The notes: generated by a model from the sequence alone, not told the origin. 64,000 bases of DNA from Oceanobacter mangrovi (GCF_019740315.1 NZ_JAHXZR010000003.1:124001-188000); one strand, 5' to 3'; positions 27,379 to 36,856 are shown, counted from the stretch's first letter. Translations and numbers: made by a program.

Positions 27379-27813
27379 ATGGCCAAATCTGCGTTTAGCC
27401 CGACTTTGGAACAGCTGCAACAGGTCGGTACTGACTGCTTGCCGGGGCATCTGGGGATGGAAATTCTGTCTGTTGCAGATGCTCAGGTGCGGGCCCGTAT
27501 GCCTGTCCATCAGCATCACATGGCTCCCAATGGGTTCCTCCATGGCGGCAGTGTGGTGGCGCTGGCGGATACCCTCTGTGGGTACGGCACTATGGCCAAT
27601 TTGCCGGAAGGCGCTGTGTCTTTTACCACCATCGAACTGAAAGCGAATTATTTTGCCAGTGTGAAAGCCGGAGCTGTGGTGGAATGTGTCGCCAGCGCGG
27701 TGCATCTGGGCCGTTCAACCCAGGTCTGGGATGCTGAGGTCAGGGATGAGAGTAATGGCAAACGGCTGGCGCTGTTTCGTTGTTCGAACATGGTGATTTA
27801 TCCGAAGGCTTGA
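27379..27813 (+). CDS. Hotdog-fold thioesterase (PaaI-like)
   Basis: 144 residues. The hotdog motif APNGFLHGGSVVALADTLCGYG contains the conserved HGG and the helix with the catalytic aspartate. Such enzymes hydrolyse acyl- or aryl-CoA thioesters. RBS AAGGAATTTAT precedes the ATG. The palindrome upstream suggests TetR control together with the divergent monooxygenase, so the pair may act on the same electrophilic or aromatic compound (inference). Confidence 0.88.
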   Translation: MAKSAFSPTLEQLQQVGTDCLPGHLGMEILSVADAQVRARMPVHQHHMAPNGFLHGGSVVALADTLCGYGTMANLPEGAVSFTTIELKANYFASVKAGAVVECVASAVHLGRSTQVWDAEVRDESNGKRLALFRCSNMVIYPKA

Positions 27814-27848
27814 GCTGGCTGGCTCGGGCTCAGCTGAATATTCTCCCG

Positions 27849-27871
27849 GTTTCAGGCCCTGCGCCTGAAAC
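27849..27871 (+). terminator. Hairpin after thioesterase gene
   Basis: Nine-bp stem GTTTCAGGC/GCCTGAAAC with a 5-base loop, 36 bases after the stop; the tail TGTCATCGTTTGC has only scattered T residues. Confidence 0.45.
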
Positions 27872-28066
27872 TGTCATCGTTTGCTTGCAGGCTGCTGACC
27901 GGCAAATCTGCAAAACGCTCGCCGTTTACGGCATTTTTACGCTAACTTCTGCTTTGCGGACTCGATTCTTTACGCAATCATCCAGAGAATAGACGATCCG
28001 ATTTTCTTGTTTTCAACCGGTCTTGCAGTGTCAGAGGAAGCAAGACCCCCTGGTCAGGGAGCAACC

Positions 28067-29515
28067 GTGCTGGCGTTGTTTAAACCCGTTCTGTTTGTGT
28101 GTGGCGTCCTGGCCATGAGCATGGCTGCGTTTATGCTGGTTCCGGCGGTCTATTCGATGGCCGTGGACGATCATGAAGCCATGGCATTCTTCAGTGGTTG
28201 TGGCTGGTCTGCCGGTATTGGTCTGGTCCTGCTGATGTCGAATCGTTCGCGGGATTTCACCCTCAACGCCCGCCAGCTGTATCTGCTCACCAGCCTGAGC
28301 TGGCTGATGCTGTCGTTTTTCAGCGCCTTGCCGCTGACTCTCACCGATCACCCTCTGACTCTGACTGATGCCGTATTTGAAGCGGTGTCCGGCATCACCA
28401 CCACAGGTTCGACGGTGATGTCTGGCTTGCACGACACGCCGCCATCATTGCTGTTATGGCGCTCGATGCTGCAATGGATTGGTGGGATTGGCGTGATTGG
28501 TATGGCGGTGTCGATCTTGCCGTTCCTGCGGGTCGGTGGTATGCGGCTGTTCCAGACGGAATCGTCGGACTGGTCGGATAAATCGCTGCCGCGCTTCCAG
28601 CATCTGGCGCGTTCCCTGGTGGCGGTTTATCTCGGCATGACGCTGCTGTGTACGTTGAGCTACTGGTTTGCCGGAATGACGGCTTTTGATGCTATCAACC
28701 ACGCCATGACCACGGTTTCGACCGGCGGTTATGCCACCGACGATGCTTCGATGGGGCGCTTCGATAATACCATTCTGTGGATTGCTACCCTGTTTATGAT
28801 GTTGGGTGGCATGCCTTTTACCATCTTCATCCGGTTAGTGAGCCGCCCCAGCTTGCGGGTGTTTCGGGATGATCAGATCAAGGGCTTTGTGCTGATAGTG
28901 ATCGTACTGGTAGGTGTGCTGTTCCTGCAGCAGTGGCTGACAACGGATAGAGAGCCGTTCGAGATTCTGACCCAGGCGGCGTTTAACATCGTCTCCGTGA
29001 TTACCACGACGGGTTTTGCGTCCGAGGATTACACCCTCTGGGGCTCGTTTGCGATGGCGCTGTTTTTCTTTGTCACCTTTATCGGCGGCTGCTCGGGTTC
29101 GACCAGTGGTGGTATGAAAATTTTCCGTTTCCAGCTGTCATGGTTGTTCCTGCGCGACCAGATGCGCAAGCTGGTGCACCCGCGCGGCTTTTTTGTCGTA
29201 CGTTACAACCGCAAGCCGATCACTGACGACATCATGGGTTCGGCGGTAGCGTTTTCATTTCTGTTTTTTGTAGTGCTGACGCTCACCACGCTGGCACTGG
29301 CGGCGACCGGGCTGGATGTGTTGACGTCGCTGACCGGCGCTGCCACGGCGTTGACCAACGTTGGCCCAGGCCTGGGCGACATCATTGGCCCGGCTGGTAA
29401 TTTCGCCAGCTTGCCCGATTCAAGTAAATGGATTCTCAGTCTGGCCATGATTCTGGGGCGGCTGGAACTGTTGACGCTGGTGGTGTTGCTGTCACCGGTT
29501 TTCTGGAGAGGATAA
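28067..29515 (+). CDS. trkH: Trk potassium uptake channel subunit TrkH
   Basis: 482 residues if started at GTG 28067, which has AGGGAG five bases upstream and gives the usual TrkH length; TTG 28007 and GTG 28028 are in-frame alternatives without a good RBS. It has ten or so membrane helices and the four selectivity-filter loops of the family (for example GITTTGSTVMSG, TVSTGGYATDD, TTTGFASEDY, TNVGPGLGDI). It imports K+ with the cytoplasmic NAD-binding TrkA, not encoded here. It is followed after 3 bases by a KdpD-like kinase and then a KdpE-like regulator, an unusual pairing. Confidence 0.93.
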   Translation: MLALFKPVLFVCGVLAMSMAAFMLVPAVYSMAVDDHEAMAFFSGCGWSAGIGLVLLMSNRSRDFTLNARQLYLLTSLSWLMLSFFSALPLTLTDHPLTLTDAVFEAVSGITTTGSTVMSGLHDTPPSLLLWRSMLQWIGGIGVIGMAVSILPFLRVGGMRLFQTESSDWSDKSLPRFQHLARSLVAVYLGMTLLCTLSYWFAGMTAFDAINHAMTTVSTGGYATDDASMGRFDNTILWIATLFMMLGGMPFTIFIRLVSRPSLRVFRDDQIKGFVLIVIVLVGVLFLQQWLTTDREPFEILTQAAFNIVSVITTTGFASEDYTLWGSFAMALFFFVTFIGGCSGSTSGGMKIFRFQLSWLFLRDQMRKLVHPRGFFVVRYNRKPITDDIMGSAVAFSFLFFVVLTLTTLALAATGLDVLTSLTGAATALTNVGPGLGDIIGPAGNFASLPDSSKWILSLAMILGRLELLTLVVLLSPVFWRG

Positions 29516-29518
29516 TTC

Positions 29519-30982
29519 ATGCCTGCCTATCGAACCCGTAAACCCCAGTTGCGCCATTGGTTGCTGGCGCTGCTGGCTCCCATGCTGGGCACCCTGGTGT
29601 GCTGGCTGCTGAATGACTGGGGGCTGGTGCCTGAAGCCAGTCTGGTGCTGATTTACCTGATGGTGGTGCTGCTGGTGGGTGTCAGTACGGCCACTCGGCC
29701 GGCCCTGTTAAGCGCGGTGCTGTCGTTTCTGGCCTATAACTTCTGGTTCACCGAACCGCGTCTGTCGCTCTACATGATGCATCAGCAGGAAGTGATGACC
29801 GCTTTCCTGATGGTGCTGGTGGCACTGGTCACTGGTCAGTTAACCGCTGGCTTGCGGGAAAAGGTCGACACGCTGGAAAGCACCATGCGCTGGACCCGTC
29901 GCCAGATGAGTCTGGCGCAGTCGCTGTCATCCTGTATGAATTCGGAAGAATTGTTGACCGTGTTTGCTCGCGAATTACGAGTGCTGTTTGAAGACGGCCC
30001 AGTCGATGTGCAGCTGGTCGACGGTCGTAAGGACGTGCTGGCGGATTGCACCGTGTACGACGGCCGCGAGCTGATTGTGATCAAGCATGAACACAGTATG
30101 GAATTACGTTTACCCGCGCCGCCGGATGCCTACGACCGTGTGGTGCTGACGTATGACGAACGCAGTCCGAACCTGATTCATGCCCAGCTGGATGCGGCTG
30201 TTGAATTGCTGCGGCTGGCCTGGAGCCGGGTGCTGCTGATTGGCAATCTGCAACAGGAAACCATGATCAAGGAGCGCGAGCAGCTGCGTTCGGCCTTGCT
30301 GTCGTCGATTTCCCATGACCTGCGCACGCCGCTGGCGACCATGATTGGTTCGGTCAGCTCGCTGGTGGAGTTGAAAGAAAGTCTGTCGCAGCAGCAGCAG
30401 GATGAGTTGTTGGACAATACCCTGTCAGAAGCCCGCCGACTGGATCGTTATATCCAGAAACTGCTGGATATGACCCGGCTGGGGCAGGGTGAACTGAAGC
30501 TGGAGCGTGACTGGGTGGGCGTTGATGAAATCGTCAGTGTATCGTTACGACGGCTGGAGCCGCTGTTGTCCGGCCAGATTCTGCAAACCCGCATTGAACC
30601 GGACCTGCCGCTGTTAAAAGTCCATGGCGCCTTGATTGAACAGGCGGTTTTTAACGTGCTGGAAAACGCCCTGCGCTATACCCCGGCCGGTGAAGCCATT
30701 CTGGTGGATGTGCGCCAGCAAGACGGCAATCTGCTGATGGACATTACCGACTCCGGGCCGGGCATTCCGGAAGAGCATTGGGCGCCGATTTTTGACATGT
30801 TCTACACCCTTGCCCAAGGCGATCACAACACTGCTGGAACTGGCCTGGGGCTGACGATTTGCCAGAGTATTCTGGGTGCCCATGGTGGTTCGGCCACCGT
30901 GGTCAGCAGCTCTTCCGAACAGGGCACCTGTTTCCGTTTAACGCTGCCATTGGCGGTCAATGCTCCGGCTGACGAAGCCTGA
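29519..30982 (+). CDS. KdpD-like sensor histidine kinase (short form)
   Basis: 487 residues from ATG 29519 (RBS GGAGAGG). Four short membrane helices (about 14-105) form the DUF4118 domain of KdpD, followed by a GAF-like region, a HisKA box with H266 (SSISHDLRTPLA) and an ATPase domain (NVLENALRYT, DSGPGIP, GTGLGLTI). It lacks the long cytoplasmic N-terminal KdpD and USP domains of classical KdpD. In operon with trkH and a KdpE-like regulator, it probably senses K+ limitation or turgor and controls Trk instead of Kdp (inference). Confidence 0.88.
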   Translation: MPAYRTRKPQLRHWLLALLAPMLGTLVCWLLNDWGLVPEASLVLIYLMVVLLVGVSTATRPALLSAVLSFLAYNFWFTEPRLSLYMMHQQEVMTAFLMVLVALVTGQLTAGLREKVDTLESTMRWTRRQMSLAQSLSSCMNSEELLTVFARELRVLFEDGPVDVQLVDGRKDVLADCTVYDGRELIVIKHEHSMELRLPAPPDAYDRVVLTYDERSPNLIHAQLDAAVELLRLAWSRVLLIGNLQQETMIKEREQLRSALLSSISHDLRTPLATMIGSVSSLVELKESLSQQQQDELLDNTLSEARRLDRYIQKLLDMTRLGQGELKLERDWVGVDEIVSVSLRRLEPLLSGQILQTRIEPDLPLLKVHGALIEQAVFNVLENALRYTPAGEAILVDVRQQDGNLLMDITDSGPGIPEEHWAPIFDMFYTLAQGDHNTAGTGLGLTICQSILGAHGGSATVVSSSSEQGTCFRLTLPLAVNAPADEA

Positions 30983-31004
30983 TATAGGCTTATAGGGAAC
31001 CTGG

Positions 31005-31697
31005 ATGAGCCGAATTCTGGTAATCGATGATGAGCCGCAGATTCGCCGTTTTTTGACCATCAGCCTGGAGTCTCAGGGTCATCAGATCAGCGAAGCCCAG
31101 TGCGGAGCCGAAGGTCTGGCGATGGTGGCGCTGGAGCAGCCAGAACTGGTGATTCTGGATCTCGGGCTGCCGGACATCGATGGCCAGCAGGTGCTGCAGC
31201 AGATCCGCGAATTCAGTCAGGTGCCGGTGATTGTGTTGTCGGTCCGTAACCACGAACGTGAGAAGGTTCTGGCGCTCGACAATGGCTGCAACGACTATGT
31301 TGAAAAGCCGTTCGGAGTGAAGGAATTACTGGCGCGAATTCGGGCGGTATTACGCACGTCAAGCGGCAAGCCTGCGGCTAAAAGCGGCTATGATGATGGT
31401 CGTCTGAACATCGATTTTGTATCCCGCACCGTCCAGCTTGAAGGTGAGCGGGTGCGGTTTTCGCCACGGGAATACGAGCTGTTGCTGGAGCTGGTGCAGC
31501 ATCCGGGGCAAATCATTACCCAGCATCAGCTGTTAAAAAAATTCTGGGGTGAAGGGCATCTGGACGATACCCATTACCTACGGATTTTTATTCGCCAGAT
31601 TCGTAACAAGCTGGGAGATGATCCGGCCCGACCGGCCTATATCGAAACCGAGGCCGGGGTGGGTTACCGTTTTCTGGGCGAGTCACTCACTGGCTGA
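31005..31697 (+). CDS. KdpE-like OmpR-family response regulator
   Basis: 230 residues. Receiver domain with D52 (LVILDLGLPD) and K in YVEKPFG; C-terminal winged helix (residues about 130-225; FSPREYELLLELVQHPG, YIETEAGVGYRF). RBS AGGGAACCTGG, 22 bases after the kinase stop. It should be the partner of the adjacent KdpD-like kinase. Targets are unknown; trkH is the obvious candidate. Confidence 0.92.
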   Translation: MSRILVIDDEPQIRRFLTISLESQGHQISEAQCGAEGLAMVALEQPELVILDLGLPDIDGQQVLQQIREFSQVPVIVLSVRNHEREKVLALDNGCNDYVEKPFGVKELLARIRAVLRTSSGKPAAKSGYDDGRLNIDFVSRTVQLEGERVRFSPREYELLLELVQHPGQIITQHQLLKKFWGEGHLDDTHYLRIFIRQIRNKLGDDPARPAYIETEAGVGYRFLGESLTG

Positions 31698-31717
31698 AAA
31701 CTCAATAACTTCGCAAG

Positions 31718-31735
31718 GTCCCGGCATGCCGGGAC
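31718..31735. terminator. Perfect GC-rich palindrome between convergent genes
   Basis: GTCCCGGCATGCCGGGAC reads the same on both strands and lies between the regulator stop and the convergent MAPEG gene. It is probably a bidirectional transcription stop, though T runs are lacking. Confidence 0.4.
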
Positions 31736-31748
31736 TGCACTCCGGTTA

Positions 31749-32180
31749 TCAAACCTCCATCACATGCATAAATACCACCACTAACATGGTGACGTTTACC
31801 AGCAAGCCAACCATATAGAAATAACTGCGGGGACTGGGGTTTTTCTCGGTGGCAATCAGGTAATACAGCGCCATATGGAGGATGCGGCAGATGGCGTAAA
31901 TCCAGCACATGATGCCCAGTTGTGCGGCATCAAAACCAGCCAGCATCCCGACGATAGCCGGGCCGACCATTAACGGCAGGTTCTCCAGCGAATTCATAAA
32001 GGTGCGATGGCTGCGAAATACAAAGGATTCATGGCCAAGCTGGCTGTCGAGCACGCCAGGTATATAGCGTTGCTGACTGCGGTGAGCGGTTGCCGCCACC
32101 AGACTCTGGACCATCAGGGTGGCAAACATCAGCATCAGGGCTTGCAGGGCCAAATGGTATTGGCTGAGCAGGTCGGTCAT
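31749..32180 (-). CDS. MAPEG-family membrane protein
   Basis: 143 residues with four predicted membrane helices. The block FVFRSHRTFMNSLENLPLMVG matches the family pattern (R..R...N..E) seen in microsomal glutathione transferase and leukotriene C4 synthase relatives. Bacterial members are mostly uncharacterised. Its ATG overlaps the stop of the LysR gene (ATGA), so it is co-translated with that regulator. Confidence 0.85.
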   Translation of the reverse strand: MTDLLSQYHLALQALMLMFATLMVQSLVAATAHRSQQRYIPGVLDSQLGHESFVFRSHRTFMNSLENLPLMVGPAIVGMLAGFDAAQLGIMCWIYAICRILHMALYYLIATEKNPSPRSYFYMVGLLVNVTMLVVVFMHVMEV

Positions 32181-33172
32181 GACATGGACTCCGTTATCGC
32201 ATCAGTCGGGGCGGGTTTCAGGTGGCTACGCACCCTATCACTGTATTGCTGTTCAAATTGCTGGATGTTTTCCTGCACATAATCAACGAACGCTTTCATC
32301 ACCGGGTTCGGCTGCTTTTCGTTGAGATACACCAGGCACCATGAGCGTCGCAGGGGGAAACCGGGCAGTGGGAGTTGCTGCAGACGTCCAGAGTTCAATT
32401 CAGACAAGGCCGTCAAGCGTGGTACAACAGTGACTCCCAAACCGGCCATAACGGCATGCTTGAGGCCATCGTTGGAGTCAATTTGCAGGATCGGCTCAAG
32501 GCCGACACGAATCTGCTGGGCCCATAATTTGAGCGCCTGATGGGTGCCGGAATCTTCCTCGCGCATTATCAGGCCAGCATCGAGAAATTGCTGCACGGAT
32601 ACCTGCTTTTGCTGCGCCAGCGGGTGCGACGGGTTGATCACCGGAATCAGTTCGTTATCGAGAAATGGCAGTGTGGCGAGGGTCTTGTCTACCGGTGCCA
32701 TGCCCATCACCGTGAGGTGGTCGACGTTGTCCTGCAGCCGTTTGATGGCGTCCAGCCGTTGTACCATACGCACATGTACCTTCACTTCCGGATGGCTGGC
32801 CAGAAAGCCCGGCAGCATCCATGGCAGCACGCAGTGGGCGGTATCAACCGCCGCAATATTCAGCGTCCCGGCGACCTGATTGCCCATCAGGATCAGCTCA
32901 TTTTGCAGCTCTTTCAGCTCGCCAAACATCACCTCAATGCAGCTCGCCAGTTTTTCCCCGGCGGCGGTACAAAACAGCTTGCGACCGGCGTATTCAAATA
33001 CCGGCTGGCCCAGTGCCTGTTCCAATTGGCGTATTTGGGAGCTTACTGCGGGTTGGGTCAGGCCAAGTTTTTCACCGGCCTTGCTGTAGTTGCGGTAACG
33101 GTAGACTGACTGGAAAACCTGCAACTGCCTGAAAGACAAACGATTGACCAGTTTTTGTACGGAGTTGGGCAT
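32177..33172 (-). CDS. pycR: LysR-family regulator, probable PycR
   Basis: 331 residues. N-terminal winged helix (about 12-70; LTQPAVSSQIRQLEQALGQPVFE), then a co-inducer binding domain resembling CbbR/PycR-type regulators. It is divergent from the two-subunit pyruvate carboxylase genes, the arrangement of pycR-pycA in Pseudomonas. A perfect palindrome lies between them. It probably controls pycAB and perhaps the MAPEG gene it overlaps. The symbol rests mainly on context. Confidence 0.8.
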   Translation of the reverse strand: MPNSVQKLVNRLSFRQLQVFQSVYRYRNYSKAGEKLGLTQPAVSSQIRQLEQALGQPVFEYAGRKLFCTAAGEKLASCIEVMFGELKELQNELILMGNQVAGTLNIAAVDTAHCVLPWMLPGFLASHPEVKVHVRMVQRLDAIKRLQDNVDHLTVMGMAPVDKTLATLPFLDNELIPVINPSHPLAQQKQVSVQQFLDAGLIMREEDSGTHQALKLWAQQIRVGLEPILQIDSNDGLKHAVMAGLGVTVVPRLTALSELNSGRLQQLPLPGFPLRRSWCLVYLNEKQPNPVMKAFVDYVQENIQQFEQQYSDRVRSHLKPAPTDAITESMS

Positions 33173-33209
33173 GCTGACCGGCTCATGAATGACTGCTGGA
33201 TTGCTATGT

Positions 33210-33225
33210 ATAAGCTCTAGCTTAT
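33210..33225. promoter_or_regulatory. Palindrome in pycR-pycA promoter region
   Basis: ATAAGCT-CT-AGCTTAT is a perfect dyad between the divergent genes, a likely recognition site for the LysR regulator. Confidence 0.5.
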
Positions 33226-33307
33226 GGCTAACTAAAATAATATCAATTTTAACTTAATGACCGACTGCCTTACTGTGAATTGACTGGAATCAATGAGGCA
33301 ATGACTC

Positions 33308-34723
33308 ATGCTCAAGAAGGTACTCATCGCCAACCGCGGCGAGATTGCTGTTCGTATTGTGCGCGCCTGCGCTGAAATGGGAATTCGCTCGGTCGCCATT
33401 TACACCGAGCCTGACCGTTATGCCCTGCACGTCAAACGCGCTGACGAATCCTACTCGCTGGGCGAAGATCCTCTGGCTGGTTATCTGGATCCGCTGCGCA
33501 TCGTTAACCTGGCGGTCGAAACCGGCTGTGACGCGATTCACCCTGGCTATGGTTTCCTGTCTGAAAACGCTGAATTTGCCCGTCTCTGTGAAGAGAAAGG
33601 CGTGACCTTTATTGGTCCGAAGTCTGCCGTGATTCACTCGATGGGTGACAAAACCCAGGCGCGTGATTCGATGACTGCAGCCGGTGTGCCGGTGACACCC
33701 GGTTCCGACGGCAACCTGGCCAACGTCGAAGAAGCACTGGAGCTGGCCGAGCAGGTTGGCTATCCGGTGATGATCAAGGCCACTTCCGGTGGCGGTGGTC
33801 GTGGTATTCGTCGTTGTGACTCACCAGAAGAGCTGCGCCAGCAATATCCGCGGGTCATTTCCGAAGCCACCAAGGCATTCGGTTCCGCCGACGTCTTCCT
33901 GGAGAAATGCATTGTGAACCCGCGCCATATCGAGGTGCAGGTGCTGGCGGACAGCCAGGGCAATGTGATTCACCTGTACGAGCGCGACTGTTCGATCCAG
34001 CGCCGTAACCAGAAACTGATTGAAATTGCACCCAGTCCACAGCTCACGCCGGAGCAGCGTGAGTATGTGGGCAACCTGGCGGTAAAAGCCGCTCAGGCGG
34101 TTGGCTACGAAAACGCGGGCACCGTGGAATTCCTGTTGTCTGGCAACAAGGTTTATTTCATGGAAATGAACACCCGGGTTCAGGTGGAGCACACCATTAC
34201 CGAACAGATCACGGGTGTGGATATTGTCCGTGAACAGCTGCGTATTGCGGCCGGTTTGCCACTCAGTTATCGCCAGCAGGACATCAGCTATCGTGGCTTT
34301 GCCCTGCAGTTCCGTATTAACGCTGAAGATCCGAAGAATGATTTTCTGCCGAGCTTTGGTCGTGTGACGCACTATTACGCACCGGGTGGCCCGGGCGTGC
34401 GGGTCGATACCGCTATCTATACCGGGTACGAAATTCCGCCTTATTACGACTCCATGTGTCTGAAGCTGATTTGCTGGGCGCTGACCTGGGAAGAAGTGAT
34501 CGCCCGCGGCAAGCGTGCGCTGGATGACATGCGTCTGCGCGGTATCAAGACCACCGGTACCTATTACCAGCAGATTCTCAGTCATCCGGACTTTGAGTCG
34601 GCGGTGTTTGATACCAGCTTTGTGCCGACTCATCCGGAGTTGCTGAATTACTCCGAGAAACGTGACCCAAGTGAAATTGCCCTGGCGCTGGCCGCCGCGA
34701 TTGCTGCCCATATGGCTGCCTGA
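33308..34723 (+). CDS. pycA: Pyruvate carboxylase subunit A (biotin carboxylase)
   Basis: 471 residues: N-terminal biotin carboxylase domain (KKVLIANRGEIAVR), ATP-grasp domain with the glycine-rich GGGGRGIRR, MEMNTRVQVEHTITE and C-terminal cap. It carboxylates biotin with ATP and bicarbonate. It is paired with the oxaloacetate-forming subunit starting 15 bases downstream and has no acc genes around it, so pyruvate rather than acetyl-CoA carboxylase is favoured. Role: anaplerotic oxaloacetate supply. Confidence 0.93.
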   Translation: MLKKVLIANRGEIAVRIVRACAEMGIRSVAIYTEPDRYALHVKRADESYSLGEDPLAGYLDPLRIVNLAVETGCDAIHPGYGFLSENAEFARLCEEKGVTFIGPKSAVIHSMGDKTQARDSMTAAGVPVTPGSDGNLANVEEALELAEQVGYPVMIKATSGGGGRGIRRCDSPEELRQQYPRVISEATKAFGSADVFLEKCIVNPRHIEVQVLADSQGNVIHLYERDCSIQRRNQKLIEIAPSPQLTPEQREYVGNLAVKAAQAVGYENAGTVEFLLSGNKVYFMEMNTRVQVEHTITEQITGVDIVREQLRIAAGLPLSYRQQDISYRGFALQFRINAEDPKNDFLPSFGRVTHYYAPGGPGVRVDTAIYTGYEIPPYYDSMCLKLICWALTWEEVIARGKRALDDMRLRGIKTTGTYYQQILSHPDFESAVFDTSFVPTHPELLNYSEKRDPSEIALALAAAIAAHMAA

Positions 34724-34737
34724 TAAGGAGAAACAAC

Positions 34738-36549
34738 ATGAGCAAGAAGCCAGTACAGGTTAACCCGATCCAAATAACAGATGTTACTTTGCGCGATGCC
34801 CACCAGTCGCTGATTGCGACCCGCATGCGCACCGAAGACATGTTGCCAATTTGCGAAAAACTCGACGCCATTGGTTTCTGGTCGCTGGAAGTCTGGGGTG
34901 GCGCCACCTTTGATGCCTGTGTCCGTTTTCTGAAAGAAGATCCATGGGAGCGCCTGCGCCAGTTGCGCAAGGCGCTGCCAAACAGCCGTCTGCAAATGTT
35001 GCTGCGTGGCCAGAACCTGCTGGGCTACCGCCATTACGCCGACGACGTGGTTGAAGCCTTTGTGCACAAGGCGGCCGAGAACGGCATGGATGTGTTCCGG
35101 GTGTTCGACGCGCTGAACGATATTCGTAACCTCGAAACTGCCATGAAAGCGGTGAAAGCGGCGGGCAAACACGCCCAGGGCACGCTGTGTTACACCACCA
35201 GTCCGGTGCATACCCCGGAACTGTTTGTCCAGCAGGCCAAAGACCTGATCAGCATGGGTGCCGATTCCATTGCCATTAAAGACATGGCCGGTCTGCTGAC
35301 GCCGTATGCGACCTACGACCTGGTCAAGGCGCTGAAGGATGCGGTTGATGTGGACGTGGTGATCCACAGCCACAGCACTGCTGGTCTGGCACCACTGGTA
35401 CAGCTGAAAGCGATTGAGGCCGGTGCTGATCGCATTGATACCGCGATTTCTTCCTTCGCCAGCGGCACCAGCCATCCCGCCACTGAATCCCAGGTTGCCG
35501 CACTGAAAGGTACCGAGTACGACACGGGTCTGGATCTGGAAGCGCTGGGCGAAATCGCCGATTACTTCCGCGAAGTACGCAAGAAATACCACCAGTTCGA
35601 ATCTGAATTCACTCGTGAAGACGTCTCGGTTCAGATTAATCAGGTGCCGGGCGGCATGATGTCCAACCTGGCCAACCAGCTGAAAGAACAGAACGCCCTC
35701 GACAAGATCCGCGACGTGTTTGCTGAAATCCCGCGTGTTCGTGAAGACCTCGGCTTCCCGCCGCTGGTAACGCCGACTTCCCAGATCGTTGGTACCCAGG
35801 CGGTTTACAACGTGCTGGCCGGTGAACGTTACAAGACCATCACCAACGAAGTGAAGCGCTACCTGCAAGGCGGTTACGGCAAGGCTCCGGCGGCGGTTAA
35901 TGCGGCACTGCAGAAGAAAGCCATTGGCAATGAAATTGCCATTGAGCACCGTCCGGCGGACGACCTGGCCCCGGAAATGGCCAAGCTGAAAACCGATATT
36001 GGTGCGCTGGCGCTGAGCGACGAAGATGTGCTGACCTTTGCCATGTTCCCGGATCTGGGCCGTGAATTCCTGCAGCAGCGTGCTGATGGCACCCTGCAGC
36101 CAGAACAGCTGCTGCCACCAGAAGCGGCTGACAAGAAAATGGGCATTGCTACCGAGTTCACCATTGATGTGCATGGTGAAAGCTATGACATCGCAGTAAC
36201 CGGTGTGGGTGATTTTGGCTCAGGTAAACGCAAGATCTATCTGAGCATGGACGGCGTTCCGCAAGAGGTGGTGTTCGAGCCACAGAATGAGTACGTCGAT
36301 CAGGGCGCGGGTAAAGGCCGCAAGCGTGCCACTGAACCGGGTCATGTTACCGCTGCTATGCCAGGCAACATTGTTGAAGTGCTGGTGAAAGAAGGTGACG
36401 AAGTAAAAGCCGGTCAGGCGGTATTGATTGCTGAAGCCATGAAGATGGAAACCGAGATTCACACCAGTGTGGCCGGTACCGTCAAGGCTGTGTATGTCGC
36501 CAAGGGTGATCGTGTAACGCCGGGAGAAGTCCTGGTCGAAGTCGGCTGA
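34738..36549 (+). CDS. pycB: Pyruvate carboxylase subunit B (carboxyltransferase-biotin carrier)
   Basis: 603 residues, OadA-like. The carboxyltransferase TIM barrel starts with TDVTLRDAHQSLIATRMRTEDM (metal and pyruvate site region D-A-H-Q), followed by the PYC_OADA helical domain and a C-terminal biotinyl domain with EAMKMET, biotin on K569. RBS AAGGAG. It transfers CO2 from biotin to pyruvate. No membrane OadB or OadG genes follow, which argues for the soluble pyruvate carboxylase rather than the sodium-pump decarboxylase. Confidence 0.93.
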   Translation: MSKKPVQVNPIQITDVTLRDAHQSLIATRMRTEDMLPICEKLDAIGFWSLEVWGGATFDACVRFLKEDPWERLRQLRKALPNSRLQMLLRGQNLLGYRHYADDVVEAFVHKAAENGMDVFRVFDALNDIRNLETAMKAVKAAGKHAQGTLCYTTSPVHTPELFVQQAKDLISMGADSIAIKDMAGLLTPYATYDLVKALKDAVDVDVVIHSHSTAGLAPLVQLKAIEAGADRIDTAISSFASGTSHPATESQVAALKGTEYDTGLDLEALGEIADYFREVRKKYHQFESEFTREDVSVQINQVPGGMMSNLANQLKEQNALDKIRDVFAEIPRVREDLGFPPLVTPTSQIVGTQAVYNVLAGERYKTITNEVKRYLQGGYGKAPAAVNAALQKKAIGNEIAIEHRPADDLAPEMAKLKTDIGALALSDEDVLTFAMFPDLGREFLQQRADGTLQPEQLLPPEAADKKMGIATEFTIDVHGESYDIAVTGVGDFGSGKRKIYLSMDGVPQEVVFEPQNEYVDQGAGKGRKRATEPGHVTAAMPGNIVEVLVKEGDEVKAGQAVLIAEAMKMETEIHTSVAGTVKAVYVAKGDRVTPGEVLVEVG

Positions 36550-36856
36550 TAGCCATTTCGCTAGTGCCAGCTGGCCGTATAACGGCTGCTGGCCAGGCCC
36601 GTTGCGGGCCGGAATTTTGCTGCTGGCGTCCCGAACCCCTCGTGCGCTGGCGGTGAGATAAATGCTCCACCGCTCATCCGGAGCATTTTTTGGTGGCTGA
36701 TGCCAGTGTCCCTATCTGTTCGCATCAGTCACAATTTTTATTCCTGCCTGCTGTTTGGTGAATTTGTGATAAACAGCAGGTGTCTATTGTCGGCGGCTGG
36801 CGTAATCTCCGCGGCAATTGAACGATTGATCTCCAGAATCTGGTTGAGGACACAAA
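36550..36856. other. 307-base pycB-carbonic anhydrase intergenic region
   Basis: Holds two hairpins, GGCCCG/CGGGCC at 36596-36610 and the terminator at 36660-36690, and then the promoter region of the carbonic anhydrase gene. No gene is apparent. Confidence 0.5.
36660..36690 (+). terminator. Rho-independent terminator after pycB
   Basis: Nine-bp stem AAATGCTCC/GGAGCATTT with an 11-base loop; the 3' arm runs into a T stretch (ATTTTTT). Confidence 0.85.

Noticed and set aside
28007-28066. Longer TrkH start at TTG 28007 or GTG 28028
   Set aside because: No good RBS; GTG 28067 has AGGGAG at proper spacing and gives the usual protein length.
34648-36174. 508-codon minus-strand frame opposite pycB
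   Set aside because: Shadow of the biased codon use of pycA/pycB; the plus strand encodes clear carboxylase domains.
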